From the IMG/VR virus record IMGVR_UViG_3300025423_000082, positions 1 to 25,226 of that record: DNA of 25,226 bases; one strand, given 5' to 3'. The position numbers and the translations under genes are program-made. Every line of letters begins with the position of its first letter. The first letter of the stretch is position 1. The stretch comes from a virus. The notes under the pieces were generated by a model, which was given only the letters and a program-made list of their open reading frames with translations, searched no databases and was not told the origin of the DNA. Shown here one piece after another: positions 1 to 8,336 of this stretch.

Positions 1-1395
1 CTCAAAGAGGATTACGCCCAACGGACGAACATTGCCCAGACGGTGATCAACTGGCGCATGAAGTGGATGAAGGGCGCCCACAAGCACCAGATTGAGCCTG
101 CAGGCGAATGGTGGAACATTTGGCTTATGCTCGCAGGCCGTGGAGCCGGTAAGACTCGCGCCGCAACCGAAACACTACTGGAATGGGCGTGGGATATGCC
201 CGGCACTCGATGGCTTGTCTCTGCGCCCACATCAGGCGACATTCGCGGCACATGCTTCGAGGGTGACTCTGGCCTGCTTAATGTGTGCCCACCTTCCCTG
301 ATTGAGGACTACAACAAGGCCCTGCACGAGCTCAGGCTCATCAATGGCTCATTCATCAAGGGCATCCCGGCATCGGAGCCGGAGCGCTTCCGTGGAGGCC
401 AGTGGCATGGCGCATGGCTCGATGAGCTCGCCGCCTATGATGACCTGCAGGCCGCATGGGATCAAATCCAGTTTGCAGTTCGTCTGGGCCAACGCACACG
501 CATCATCGCGACCACCACACCAAAGCCCAAGCCGCTCATCATGGAGCTCCTGAGCCGCGAGAATGACGATGTGGTGATCACCAAGGCATCGACCTACATT
601 AACAAGGACAACCTTGCTCCAAGCTTCCAGAAGCAGATTCTGCAGTACGAGGGCACCAACCTCGGCAGGCAGGAGATTCACGCTGAGATCATTGACCCTG
701 AGGAGGGCGGCATCGTTCGCCGTGAGTGGTTCAGGCTCTGGCCTAAAGACAAACCCTTCCCTAAGTTCGAGTACATCATCCAGTCGGTGGATTGCGCGAC
801 ATCGGACAAGACCCACAACGATCCCACGGGCCACATGACCCTTGGCGTCTACCGACCAGAGGACGGCGCCATGTCGGTGCTCATCATTGATTGTTGGCAA
901 GAGCACCTGCAATACCCTGACCTGCGCCCCAAGATCATGAGCGAGTTTGAGGTGGTCTACGGTGAGGGTAAGACACGCAAGCTCGTTGACCTGATCCTGA
1001 TTGAGGACAAGAGCGCCGGCATCTCCTTGATTCAAGACTTACAGCGCGCCCACCTACCGGTCATGCCGTACAACCCCGGACGGGCAGACAAGATACAGCG
1101 CCTGTCCATCGTCGCCAACATCATCAAGGCAGGGCGCGTCTGGGTGCCTGAGAGCTCCAAGACCCCCGGCTTCGTGCGTGACTGGGCTGAAGGCATGGTG
1201 TCACAAATTTGTTCGTTCCCTGAGGGCACAATGCATGATGAGTTTGTGGACTGCATCAGTCAAGCCTTAAGGTACTTGAGGGACGCCGGTTGGATCAGCA
1301 TCGACTCCGGCCCCCGTGAGGAGCTCGAACCTGAAGACATCAGTGACGCAGAGATTTACAACATGAAAGGGCGTCAGAACCCTTATTCGCAATGA
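1..1395 (+). CDS. terL: Terminase large subunit, 5' end outside window
   Basis: Motor and nuclease that packages phage DNA through the portal. A GTG lies at 43, but the frame stays open to base 1 (it reads LKEDYAQRTNIAQT before the GTG), so the true start is probably upstream of the window. Counting from the GTG, the Walker A motif AGRGAGKTR is at residues 31-39, the Walker B motif WLDE at 125-128 and the coupling motif TTT at 157-159. The C-terminal RNase H-like nuclease has its acidic residues in SVDCATS (D250), EDKSAG (E321/D322) and MHDEFVDC (D399, D403). Both domains are intact, so only the N-terminal tip is missing. No small terminase gene is visible and it is expected to the left. Assignment is firm; the exact terminase subfamily is not resolved. 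Confidence 0.95.
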   Translation, partial: LKEDYAQRTNIAQTVINWRMKWMKGAHKHQIEPAGEWWNIWLMLAGRGAGKTRAATETLLEWAWDMPGTRWLVSAPTSGDIRGTCFEGDSGLLNVCPPSLIEDYNKALHELRLINGSFIKGIPASEPERFRGGQWHGAWLDELAAYDDLQAAWDQIQFAVRLGQRTRIIATTTPKPKPLIMELLSRENDDVVITKASTYINKDNLAPSFQKQILQYEGTNLGRQEIHAEIIDPEEGGIVRREWFRLWPKDKPFPKFEYIIQSVDCATSDKTHNDPTGHMTLGVYRPEDGAMSVLIIDCWQEHLQYPDLRPKIMSEFEVVYGEGKTRKLVDLILIEDKSAGISLIQDLQRAHLPVMPYNPGRADKIQRLSIVANIIKAGRVWVPESSKTPGFVRDWAEGMVSQICSFPEGTMHDEFVDCISQALRYLRDAGWISIDSGPREELEPEDISDAEIYNMKGRQNPYSQ

Positions 1396-1399
1396 CCAC

Positions 1400-1416
1400 T
1401 ACTAATTTAATTAGTA
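1400..1416. repeat. 17-bp palindrome, copy 1 (TACTAATTTAATTAGTA)
   Basis: Perfect 8-bp arms around a central T, immediately after the terL stop codon. An identical copy follows at 1429-1445 (29 bp start to start), and the reverse complement occurs at 23225-23241. A symmetrical, repeated, AT-rich site of this size fits a dimeric regulator binding site. There is no GC-rich stem or U-tract, so it does not look like an intrinsic terminator. The function is inferred. Confidence 0.7.
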
Positions 1417-1428
1417 AGGGTTTATACC

Positions 1429-1445
1429 TACTAATTTAATTAGTA
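1429..1445. repeat. 17-bp palindrome, copy 2
   Basis: Identical to the copy at 1400-1416. The 12 bases between them read agggtttatacc. It ends about 7 bases before the AAGGAG ribosome-binding site of the gene at 1466, so a protein bound here would sit in the leader of that gene and of the 1175-aa gene behind it. It may be an operator or overlap a promoter (TAGTAT could serve as a poor -10), but this is not shown. Confidence 0.7.
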
Positions 1446-1465
1446 TCAACCAGAAAGGAGACAGC

Positions 1466-1735
1466 ATGGCAGATGAAGACTACTTATATTACGAACAAAC
1501 AAACGGCGCCTACAAGCGCGTCATGCACCTTGATGGAGTGCGCACCACGGTCTGCGAGAACCGGTTTGAGATCAGCGTCCAAGACCGAACAGAAATCTGG
1601 GAGCAACTCGCCGTCCAACAATTGCGTGAGTGGATCAAGTGGCGCAAAGAGCAAGAGGAGTTGCGAGAGTCTCGGAGTCTGTCAGGGAGACAACCGGTGT
1701 CCAAACTGCCGGTGGACGATAAGCAATCCGCATAG
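1466..1735 (+). CDS. Small hypothetical phage protein (89 aa)
   Basis: I do not recognise this protein. It starts at an ATG with a good Shine-Dalgarno (AAGGAG, 8 bases upstream). The N-terminal half looks like a small beta-rich fold (ATYR-like pattern around YKRVMHLDGVRTTVCENRF), followed by a helical, highly charged segment (residues about 40-70, with WEQLAVQQLREWIKWRKEQE) and a short polar tail. There is no signal peptide or membrane segment. It lies between terL and the 1175-aa gene, directly downstream of the two 17-bp palindromes, and is the first gene they could control. Codon use looks like that of its neighbours. Being a real gene is well supported; the function is unknown. Confidence 0.75.
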   Translation: MADEDYLYYEQTNGAYKRVMHLDGVRTTVCENRFEISVQDRTEIWEQLAVQQLREWIKWRKEQEELRESRSLSGRQPVSKLPVDDKQSA

Positions 1736-1747
1736 GATAATTGACGA

Positions 1748-4700
1748 ATGAGCAAACCCAAATACCCACATTCGCATGCCCATGAGATGGCCCGACTGAA
1801 CGCCATTAAGATGTTGGGTTTGCATGAGCACAATACAGCAGAAGATCGAGCGCGAGCTTTAGGCTATAACCTTGATGAAAAGCTTTATCACGGTACAAAC
1901 AGCGAGTTTCCTGCTTTCGAAAAGCATCCACGCTATGGCGCAGGAACATATGCCACAGAAGACCCAGAGATTGCCGATATCTATGCAGAGAGTGAGCGTC
2001 GTGAAGGTAATGCCGCGCCCAATGTGTTACCGATTGTGGCAAGAGGTCGCAAGCTCACAGTATCAGACTTGCACCCAGAAGACCCACACTCTGGTGGATG
2101 GTTCAGAGAGAACATGGCTAAGGCGACTGGTATGCCCAAGACTCGTCGCATGGAAGAAAATTTGCCACACCATGGATATGACCGACTACAAATCAATGAC
2201 ATGTCTGACTTGGGTGGTGTGCAGACACAGCACATGTTTCCCGATCCATCTGTAATTCGATCTCGGTTCGCGGCTTTTGATCCCCATAGAGTTCATGAGA
2301 ACGATCTACTCGCCGCCAAAGGTGGAATCGTATCAATGTTGCGTAAGCATGGACGCCCAGTAGATAACGATCTAGATGCTATGCGTAAGATGAGCAATGG
2401 TCATAGAGTATTTATAGCGCATGAGCAAGATGAGATGCCGACTGAGATACACCGTGTAGCAGACATGCATGGCTACACACCTGATCAAATTTATACAATT
2501 GCTCCTGAGCACTTCATTCAACGCAAAGCCGAAGGAGGCACAATGAATCAACCATCACTAGCGCAGATGCGCGTCAATCTGGCACAGCACAGAAACCCAG
2601 ACCTCATGGACAGCATCGGCGTAAATGAAGCTGTGGACATGCAACCCAAAATGTTCATCAACCCCAACCCCAAGCCTATTGGTGGTATCCCATCTATTGG
2701 TGGCGTATCAACCAAAAATGGCATGCCAATTGGTGGCGTGGATGTAAACCCACAACAGCCGGGCCAACAACTCAACCCACAACCTCCGCAAATGCCCGGT
2801 CAGCCTCAGCCCGGTCAACCGGGAGCATCCGGCGCCGCTCCTGCACCCGGTGGCGCGCCCACAGGCCCAAGCGGTGGAGCTCCTGCGCAGATGGGCAACA
2901 TGCTCCAAATGACGCCTCAAGGCCAAGCTTTGGCGGCTATGGGAGGAGGAACAACTCAGCAACCACAACAATTAGCAAATGGTGGTATGGCTAATGGTGG
3001 ACAAAAGCCAAAAAAACTTACTGTTGAAGAAATGAAAAGAGCTATATTTGAAAAAGCTCAAAAGGGATTACAAAAAGCATCAGAAGTTTTAGGAAAACAT
3101 GAAGGATCAAATATTTTTTTGACTGAAGCTGATCGTGCTAAAGTAGAAAAGAAAAAAAATGGAATGAGGGGCGGTGTTGGATTCTCTCAAATCGGCTTAG
3201 AAGATCCTGATTACGCAGGTAGAACATGGGGTGTTGGCAAGTCTGGAACAGCAATTAAATTATTGAACCGCCAAAATAAAAGAGCGCCAGAGGGTAATGC
3301 CATTTGGACAACATTTATTGGCACACCCGAAATGCATACATCTAATCAAATAGTTTTTGATAGGATGTACAAAAACTTTTTACAAGCAAAAAAAGCGGGT
3401 TTGTTGAGTCCTGAAAAAGAAGCTGAGATGTTAGATATTATGAGATCAGCTATGACAAGGGGTACAGAAAAAAAACCATCTCAAGCTATTTTTAAACCAA
3501 ATGCTAACTTTGATGATAATGATTTGTTTAATACATTTGAAAAAAGACGCATCTTATCTGATTTAATGTCAGGTAAAAAAATAGGTGGAAAAAAAGCTCA
3601 AATATTTGACGCATCTAAAATGATTGAAGATACAACCGATCCAAAGTTACTTCATGCTCCAACTTTATCGGTGGGCCCGCATGTATTCACATTTAATGGT
3701 GAGACATCACATGAACCACATTTAAATCAAGCGTTCCCGTTTATGTTACATGGCGAGACAAGCCCTGATGCATTTCAACAAGTTCCATTCAAAACATTTG
3801 CAGAAGATTTTACTAATCAAATAAAACAAACCAAAGGTAGGGATCCCGGCTACATGGATATTGTGCGTAATATTCCAAGTCAATTCTTATCTGAAAAGTA
3901 CTTAACAAATTTACAAAAACAAGGTTACGAAGAAGGCGGTAATGTAAAACTTCACGAAGACATTGAAATGGCCTCAGGTGGTGCAATGCGCTTAGAACTC
4001 CTTAAAAAGAAAGCCCGTGACGCTTTCCCTCACATGAACGATGGTGGTCAACCACCCAAGCGCCGTGTATTCAACATCATGCCTGCGACCCAAGGAGCAG
4101 TGAAAACCCCTAATGGATTCACGCCCTATGATGCCAGTAACCCAACCATTGCTAGTCTGGCTCGCGCCTTTGATGAGGCGATTGCCCATCACTTAGCTCT
4201 TCCTTCACATAACCGCATGATGAACAGCGTGAGAGCCGCTGAGATGGTGTCCAACCATGTGGGCCGAACAGGTGATAACAAGCCTAAAGATTTGCTCGGC
4301 AAGAACGCCAAGCTCATCAAGTCTGAAAAGGGCGGCGAGGAGGCTATCAAGCTTCCTGATAATCGAGGTGTCGAGACGACTGGTCTGGCACTGGCTCCTG
4401 CGTTTGTTCAGGGCAAGTTCAACACCTGCCCCAACTCAGCATCATGTAAAGCAGAATGCTTAGGCAAGACCTCAGGCAATTACTTCAAACTTGGCGGTGG
4501 CACCAACCTCGAAGAGTTCAAGGGCCCACGCTTGAACAGCTTGAACAAGACCTTGGCGATGATCAACGACCCTCACTCTTTTGCTGTCAAGCTCTATGAT
4601 GAAATTCAAGACGCCAAAGCGATTGCGGCACAAAACAACAACCACTTGGGTGTGCGCCTCAATGTGCTGTCGGATCTCAATCCACGAGTCCACAAGGCCA

Positions 4701-5275
4701 TCATCAACGGTCACCCTGATGTGACCTTCTATGACTACACCAAGAACAACACCAACCCTATCGCGCCCAACCACCACTACACTTACTCAAGCACTGGCGT
4801 GAGCGACCAAGATATTCACAACCCCAATAGCAATTGGAAACAGATGCGCCGTCGGTTGGAGGGTGGTGACAATGTGGCAATGGCCTTCACACACAATGAG
4901 CACCTGCCCCACCAGATCGTTGATCACGAGACTGGCAAAGTATTCAAGGTCATCAATGGTGACAGCCATGACTTCCGACCACTGGACATTCAACCTGAGG
5001 GCGAGCATGGCGTGATTGTGGGCTTGAAGAACAAGAAAGCCATTGGTGAAAAAGGCAACGCTCACATTGACTCGAACGGCTTTTTTGTGAAGTACGATCC
5101 ACAGTTGATGAAGAAAGAAAACGGCAGGTATTCTCGTGTACCGACCACTGAAATATCAGCAAAGACCGGCAAGCCCAAATTGGGTGAGACAATACCGCAG
5201 AACAGGACGGTGCATATTCATCCACAAAGTCCTGCACCCAGAGAAAAATCAAATGACGAAGGATGGGAAGTATGA
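1748..5275 (+). CDS. Multidomain protein: ADP-ribosyltransferase-like N-terminus and gp88/DUF7227-like C-terminus
   Basis: An 1175-aa mosaic protein. Residues about 30-190 look like the ADP-ribosyltransferase domain common in phage polyvalent proteins: YHGT (47-50), GAGTYATEDP (64-73) and the closing DPSVIRSRFAAFDP (166-179). A short domain around VFIAHEQDEMP (221-231) follows. Residues about 296-400 are a Pro/Gln/Gly linker. Residues about 420-727 form an unassigned domain coded by AT-rich DNA. Residues about 770-1110 resemble the phage gp88/DUF7227 family, with Cys894, Cys900 and Cys904 (CX5CX3C), RLNVLSD (970-976) and FYDYTK (994-999). Gly-Gly motifs (263, 412, 417, 730, 744, 766) lie between domains. 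It sits between terL and portal, so it could be a virion or injected protein; this is inference. The Shine-Dalgarno (AGGA, 10 bases from the ATG) is weak. The start is supported by the ART-type N-terminus being complete. Confidence 0.7.
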   Translation: MSKPKYPHSHAHEMARLNAIKMLGLHEHNTAEDRARALGYNLDEKLYHGTNSEFPAFEKHPRYGAGTYATEDPEIADIYAESERREGNAAPNVLPIVARGRKLTVSDLHPEDPHSGGWFRENMAKATGMPKTRRMEENLPHHGYDRLQINDMSDLGGVQTQHMFPDPSVIRSRFAAFDPHRVHENDLLAAKGGIVSMLRKHGRPVDNDLDAMRKMSNGHRVFIAHEQDEMPTEIHRVADMHGYTPDQIYTIAPEHFIQRKAEGGTMNQPSLAQMRVNLAQHRNPDLMDSIGVNEAVDMQPKMFINPNPKPIGGIPSIGGVSTKNGMPIGGVDVNPQQPGQQLNPQPPQMPGQPQPGQPGASGAAPAPGGAPTGPSGGAPAQMGNMLQMTPQGQALAAMGGGTTQQPQQLANGGMANGGQKPKKLTVEEMKRAIFEKAQKGLQKASEVLGKHEGSNIFLTEADRAKVEKKKNGMRGGVGFSQIGLEDPDYAGRTWGVGKSGTAIKLLNRQNKRAPEGNAIWTTFIGTPEMHTSNQIVFDRMYKNFLQAKKAGLLSPEKEAEMLDIMRSAMTRGTEKKPSQAIFKPNANFDDNDLFNTFEKRRILSDLMSGKKIGGKKAQIFDASKMIEDTTDPKLLHAPTLSVGPHVFTFNGETSHEPHLNQAFPFMLHGETSPDAFQQVPFKTFAEDFTNQIKQTKGRDPGYMDIVRNIPSQFLSEKYLTNLQKQGYEEGGNVKLHEDIEMASGGAMRLELLKKKARDAFPHMNDGGQPPKRRVFNIMPATQGAVKTPNGFTPYDASNPTIASLARAFDEAIAHHLALPSHNRMMNSVRAAEMVSNHVGRTGDNKPKDLLGKNAKLIKSEKGGEEAIKLPDNRGVETTGLALAPAFVQGKFNTCPNSASCKAECLGKTSGNYFKLGGGTNLEEFKGPRLNSLNKTLAMINDPHSFAVKLYDEIQDAKAIAAQNNNHLGVRLNVLSDLNPRVHKAIINGHPDVTFYDYTKNNTNPIAPNHHYTYSSTGVSDQDIHNPNSNWKQMRRRLEGGDNVAMAFTHNEHLPHQIVDHETGKVFKVINGDSHDFRPLDIQPEGEHGVIVGLKNKKAIGEKGNAHIDSNGFFVKYDPQLMKKENGRYSRVPTTEISAKTGKPKLGETIPQNRTVHIHPQSPAPREKSNDEGWEV
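2980..3950. other. AT-rich mosaic segment inside the 1175-aa gene
   Basis: Within the gene at 1748-5275 the base composition changes sharply. From about 2980 to 3950 the sequence is rich in A-runs and AAA/TTA/ATT codons, while both flanks use GC-balanced codons like the rest of the window. The segment codes for residues about 411-735, the whole unassigned central domain, and is bounded on both sides by Gly-Gly motifs. This looks like a domain acquired by recombination between the linker and the C-terminal domain. Limits were estimated by eye. Confidence 0.6.
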
Positions 5276-5463
5276 GCAAGAAGAAACTAGACCCACATCA
5301 TTTTTATGCCCAGTTCCATGGACTGGAGCACCACAATGACCCTGAAGACCATGTCAAGCACAAGCATCACTTGCACAGCCCTGATGCGCATAAGGCACAC
5401 AAAGGCTTAAATTTAAAAAGTCTTGCACGAGCCAAGCACAAGCACTCAGGCAATAAAGGATAA
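5272..5463 (+). CDS. Histidine-rich small protein (63 aa)
   Basis: I do not recognise a family. An ATG at 5263 is also in frame, but 5272 is preferred because its ATGA overlaps the stop of the preceding gene, a normal coupled arrangement, with AAGGA/GGGA just upstream. The 63 residues include about 14 histidines, in pairs and HX(2-3)H spacings (DPHHFYAQFHGLEHH, HVKHKHHLH), plus many lysines, so it is strongly basic. Such a composition could bind metal or nucleic acid; neither is shown. It is followed two bases after its stop by the portal gene, so it is translated with the head module. The ORF is very likely real; the function is unknown. Confidence 0.7.
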   Translation: MSKKKLDPHHFYAQFHGLEHHNDPEDHVKHKHHLHSPDAHKAHKGLNLKSLARAKHKHSGNKG

Positions 5464-5465
5464 TC

Positions 5466-7943
5466 ATGGCTGAAAAAGATGACGACTTAAACATTCAGGA
5501 GCAAGAAGACGGCTCCGCTGTGATGGACATGCCTGCATTCGACACTGACGAATTGCCAGACGGTTCAGCCATTGTTGATATTGATGATGGCCCAGAATTC
5601 AACCCAGAGTTCTACGACAACTTAGCAGATTCTGTTGACCCCGGTGTTTTGTCGGACATTGTCTTCAATTATTTAGACTTACTTGAAAGCGATAAGCAGG
5701 CACGAGAACTGCGCGACAAACAATATGAAGAAGGTATTAAACGGACTGGTATGGGCAATGATGCCCCCGGAGGTGCAACCTTTATGGGAGCCTCTAAGGT
5801 CGTGCATCCTGCCATGGCTGAGGGTTGCGTTGATTTTGCCGCTCGCGCAATTAAAGAGCTCTTTCCACCAGATGGCCCGGTCAAGTCAAAAATTATTGGT
5901 AAGGTTGACGATCTTAAGACGGCGGTTGCAGAGCGCAAGGTTGAGTACCTTAACTGGCAGATCACTGAGCAAATTGAAGAGTTCCGCGACGAGCAAGAAC
6001 AACTTCTGACCCAGTTACCACTCGGCGGTTCACAGTACATGAAGCTGTGGTACGACGAGGACAAGAAGCGCCCCTGCATTGAGTTCTTGCCAATTGACCG
6101 GGTGATCCTGCCCTTTGCGGCAACCAACTTCTACACGGCACAGCGCGCCGCTGAGATTCACGAGATCACCCAGTTTGAGTTCGAGCGCCGCATTAAGTCG
6201 GGCATGTACCGCGACATCAACTATGTGCAGGCATCCGGCACGATTGATGAGGGCAAAGTAGCGAAAGCCAACAACAAGATTGAAGGCAAGCAGTTCGAAG
6301 AGAACAAAGACGGTATTCGCACCGTCTATCATATCTACACATGGCTTGAGCTCGAAGATGACAAGCACACCAAGGGCAAGAACGCGCCCTACATTTTGAT
6401 GATCGATGTGCTCGACAACGAAGTGGTTGGTTTGTATCGCAACTGGGAGGAAACAGATGAGACACACACTAAACTCGATTGGGTGGTTGAGTTCAAGTTC
6501 ATACCTTGGCGCGGTGCTTATGCTATTGGTTTACCTCACCTTATTGGTGGCCTCAGTGCCGCTCTTACTGGCTCTTTACGGGCTCTTTTGGACAGTGCGC
6601 ACATTAACAATGCCGCTACTATGCTTAAGCTTAAGGGCGCGAAGATTAGTGGTCAATCTCAGCAAGTCGATGTAACTCAGATTATTGAGATTGAAGGCGC
6701 ACCCGGTGTGCAAGACATTCGGCAAATTGCTATGCCGATGCCGTTCAACCCACCAAGCGAAGTACTCTTTGAATTATTGGGCTTTTTGGACAAGGCAACA
6801 AAATCTGTGGTCACAACGGCTGAAGAAAAGATTGCCGATGTAAATGCGCAAGCTCCAGTTGGCACCACGCAAGCTTTGATTGAGCAAGGCTCACAAGTCT
6901 ATTCATCGATTCATGCGCGCCTGCATGCTTCACAGGCTCGTGTGCTAAAGATTTTGTGCCGTCTGAACCGTTGGTACTTTGACGACATGCAAAAAACAGA
7001 CATTGTGTCTGACCTTGAGATTACACGCGAAGACTTTGCCAAGAACACCGATGTACAGCCGGTGTCTGACCCTAACATCTTCTCTGAGACTCAGCGCATG
7101 GCGCAGTCGCAAGCGGTGTTGCAGTTGGCGCAACAGTTCCCTGACCAATTCAAGCTTGGGCCAGTAATTTCACGCATGCTCAAGCAAATGAAAGTGCCCA
7201 ACATCAACGACATCATGAACGATGTGCCTGCACCTGAGCAACGCACCTCGGCAGATGAGAATGCGGCTATGCTCGTGGGCCAGTCAGCCTATGCGTACAT
7301 TCAACAAGATCATATTGCTCACATTCAAGATCACTTGCAGTTTGCTATGAATCCGTTCTTGGGCCAAAACCCATTTGCAGACCCGGCATACCTCAACAAC
7401 TTGATCGAGCATTTGAAACAACACATGACCTTGTGGTACTTGAACCGCTCGAACGGTTATGTGCAAGAGATGACCGGCAAACCAATTGACGACTACGACA
7501 ACCCGAACCTCACGCCGACCATCGACAAGGTCTTCACGACCATTGGTGCCCATGTGATGTTGGATGTCAATGATGTGTTTGGCGACCTGATGCCGTCCTT
7601 CCAGAAGCTGATTCAGATGGCACAAGAGCGCAGTCAACCCAAGGCACCTCCAATACCACCAGACGCACAAGTGGTTAAGGATACTCAGACGGCTGAGACA
7701 CAGCGTAAGACCCAGAAAGATCAGCAAGACGCTCAACTGGCTCAGGCTCGTTTGGCTCTGGATCAACAAAAAGCTCAAATGGACAATCAGACTAAGATTG
7801 CCATTGAAAATGCCAAGATGACGCATGAGACGATTCGACAAGCGGCTCAAGCTCAAACACAGGCACCTCAAATGCCTGTGACACCACCGGCCCCACAAGG
7901 GCCACAACCTCAACCACAAGGAGCTCCAAATGGCAACATCTGA
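5466..7943 (+). CDS. Portal protein (825 aa)
   Basis: The dodecameric ring at the capsid vertex through which DNA enters and leaves. Length (825 aa), position after terL and before scaffold and capsid genes, and the body sequence (for example KQYEEGIKRTGMGNDAPGGA, GGSQYMKLWYDEDKKRP, LLGFLDKATKSVV) fit large P22-type podoviral portals. The N-terminus is acidic and carries two DGSA motifs (15-18 and 32-35); the first lies in a MAEK...EQxDGSA signature shared with the scaffold gene at 8810. The last 110 residues are a Gln/Ala-rich coiled coil (about 725-785) ending in a Pro/Gln tail, as expected for the long barrel that projects into the capsid in this portal type. Start is set by ATG with AAGGA. 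The last 14 bases overlap the next gene. Confidence 0.88.
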   Translation: MAEKDDDLNIQEQEDGSAVMDMPAFDTDELPDGSAIVDIDDGPEFNPEFYDNLADSVDPGVLSDIVFNYLDLLESDKQARELRDKQYEEGIKRTGMGNDAPGGATFMGASKVVHPAMAEGCVDFAARAIKELFPPDGPVKSKIIGKVDDLKTAVAERKVEYLNWQITEQIEEFRDEQEQLLTQLPLGGSQYMKLWYDEDKKRPCIEFLPIDRVILPFAATNFYTAQRAAEIHEITQFEFERRIKSGMYRDINYVQASGTIDEGKVAKANNKIEGKQFEENKDGIRTVYHIYTWLELEDDKHTKGKNAPYILMIDVLDNEVVGLYRNWEETDETHTKLDWVVEFKFIPWRGAYAIGLPHLIGGLSAALTGSLRALLDSAHINNAATMLKLKGAKISGQSQQVDVTQIIEIEGAPGVQDIRQIAMPMPFNPPSEVLFELLGFLDKATKSVVTTAEEKIADVNAQAPVGTTQALIEQGSQVYSSIHARLHASQARVLKILCRLNRWYFDDMQKTDIVSDLEITREDFAKNTDVQPVSDPNIFSETQRMAQSQAVLQLAQQFPDQFKLGPVISRMLKQMKVPNINDIMNDVPAPEQRTSADENAAMLVGQSAYAYIQQDHIAHIQDHLQFAMNPFLGQNPFADPAYLNNLIEHLKQHMTLWYLNRSNGYVQEMTGKPIDDYDNPNLTPTIDKVFTTIGAHVMLDVNDVFGDLMPSFQKLIQMAQERSQPKAPPIPPDAQVVKDTQTAETQRKTQKDQQDAQLAQARLALDQQKAQMDNQTKIAIENAKMTHETIRQAAQAQTQAPQMPVTPPAPQGPQPQPQGAPNGNI

Positions 7944-8103
7944 TTACGAACAGAGAACCATTGATGTGCCGCAACATAAGCGTATCGCTCAAGGCGAAAA
8001 GCTTGATGGCACTGCAATGCAACCTAAAGGTGGAAGTCAATCTTCCTCTGAAGGCAAAAAATCTGGCGGTCTGGCACATGCTGTGACCAAAAAGAATAAA
8101 TGA
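7930..8103 (+). CDS. Small basic Gly-Gly protein (57 aa)
   Basis: An ATG at 7930, inside the portal 3' end in another frame, is preceded by AGGAG 6 bases upstream and opens a 57-codon frame ending TGA at 8101-8103. The product begins MATSDYEQRTIDVPQHKR and ends in a Lys/Ser/Gly tail with two Gly-Gly motifs (PKGGSQ and KSGGLAHAVTKK). The same short motif occurs in the 592-aa and 1175-aa proteins and in small genes near 15100. There are no membrane or signal sequences. Its overlap with portal and the four-base ATGA overlap with the next gene suggest translational coupling within the head operon. The function is unknown; a minor virion component is possible. Confidence 0.65.
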   Translation: MATSDYEQRTIDVPQHKRIAQGEKLDGTAMQPKGGSQSSSEGKKSGGLAHAVTKKNK

Positions 8104-8279
8104 TTGAGCAACTGATCCATAGGATCAAACTACGACAAGACGAATTGAAGGAGGCTCTATCCGTAGGGGCGCCAATCAATTGGGAATCGTACCAAAGATT
8201 AGTCGGTGAGCATCAAGGGTTGCAATCAACCTTAGACATTATTGACAACATCTTGGAAGAAGAAGAAGGCAAATTTTAA
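8100..8279 (+). CDS. Small acidic helical protein (59 aa)
   Basis: The frame opens at the ATGA that overlaps the stop of the previous gene and runs 59 codons to TAA at 8277. The product begins MIEQLIHRIKLRQDELKEAL and ends with an acidic EEEEGKF. It looks wholly alpha-helical (two helices split by GAPINWESY), with the heptad pattern expected of a small dimerising or adaptor protein. There is almost no Shine-Dalgarno, so translation probably depends on the upstream gene. It lies between portal and the GroES-like gene. Similar short ORFs are a familiar feature at this point in related uncultured phages (from memory). No function can be given. Confidence 0.65.
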   Translation: MIEQLIHRIKLRQDELKEALSVGAPINWESYQRLVGEHQGLQSTLDIIDNILEEEEGKF

Positions 8280-8284
8280 CCAAT

Positions 8285-8299
8285 GCGCTGAATAAGCGC
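8285..8299 (+). other. Short hairpin before the GroES-like gene
   Basis: GCGCT and AGCGC form a 5-bp stem with a 5-base loop in the short gap after the gene at 8100-8279. No T-run follows (the next bases are gcttatg), so it is not an intrinsic terminator. It lies about 25 bases upstream of the Shine-Dalgarno of the GroES-like gene and could act as an mRNA-stability or processing element, or be chance. Confidence 0.3.
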
Positions 8300-8336
8300 G
8301 CTTATGCACCTGAAATATGGTGATGGAGATACAAAA

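Noticed and set aside
349-1035. Minus-strand open frame opposite terL
   Set aside because: The + strand holds a full set of terminase motifs in this interval; the minus-strand frame has no recognisable domain and opposes the direction of all other genes.
8285-8299. Hairpin as an intrinsic terminator
   Set aside because: The stem is only 5 bp and no T-run follows; a translated gene with its own ribosome site begins at once. It is kept only as a weak structural element.
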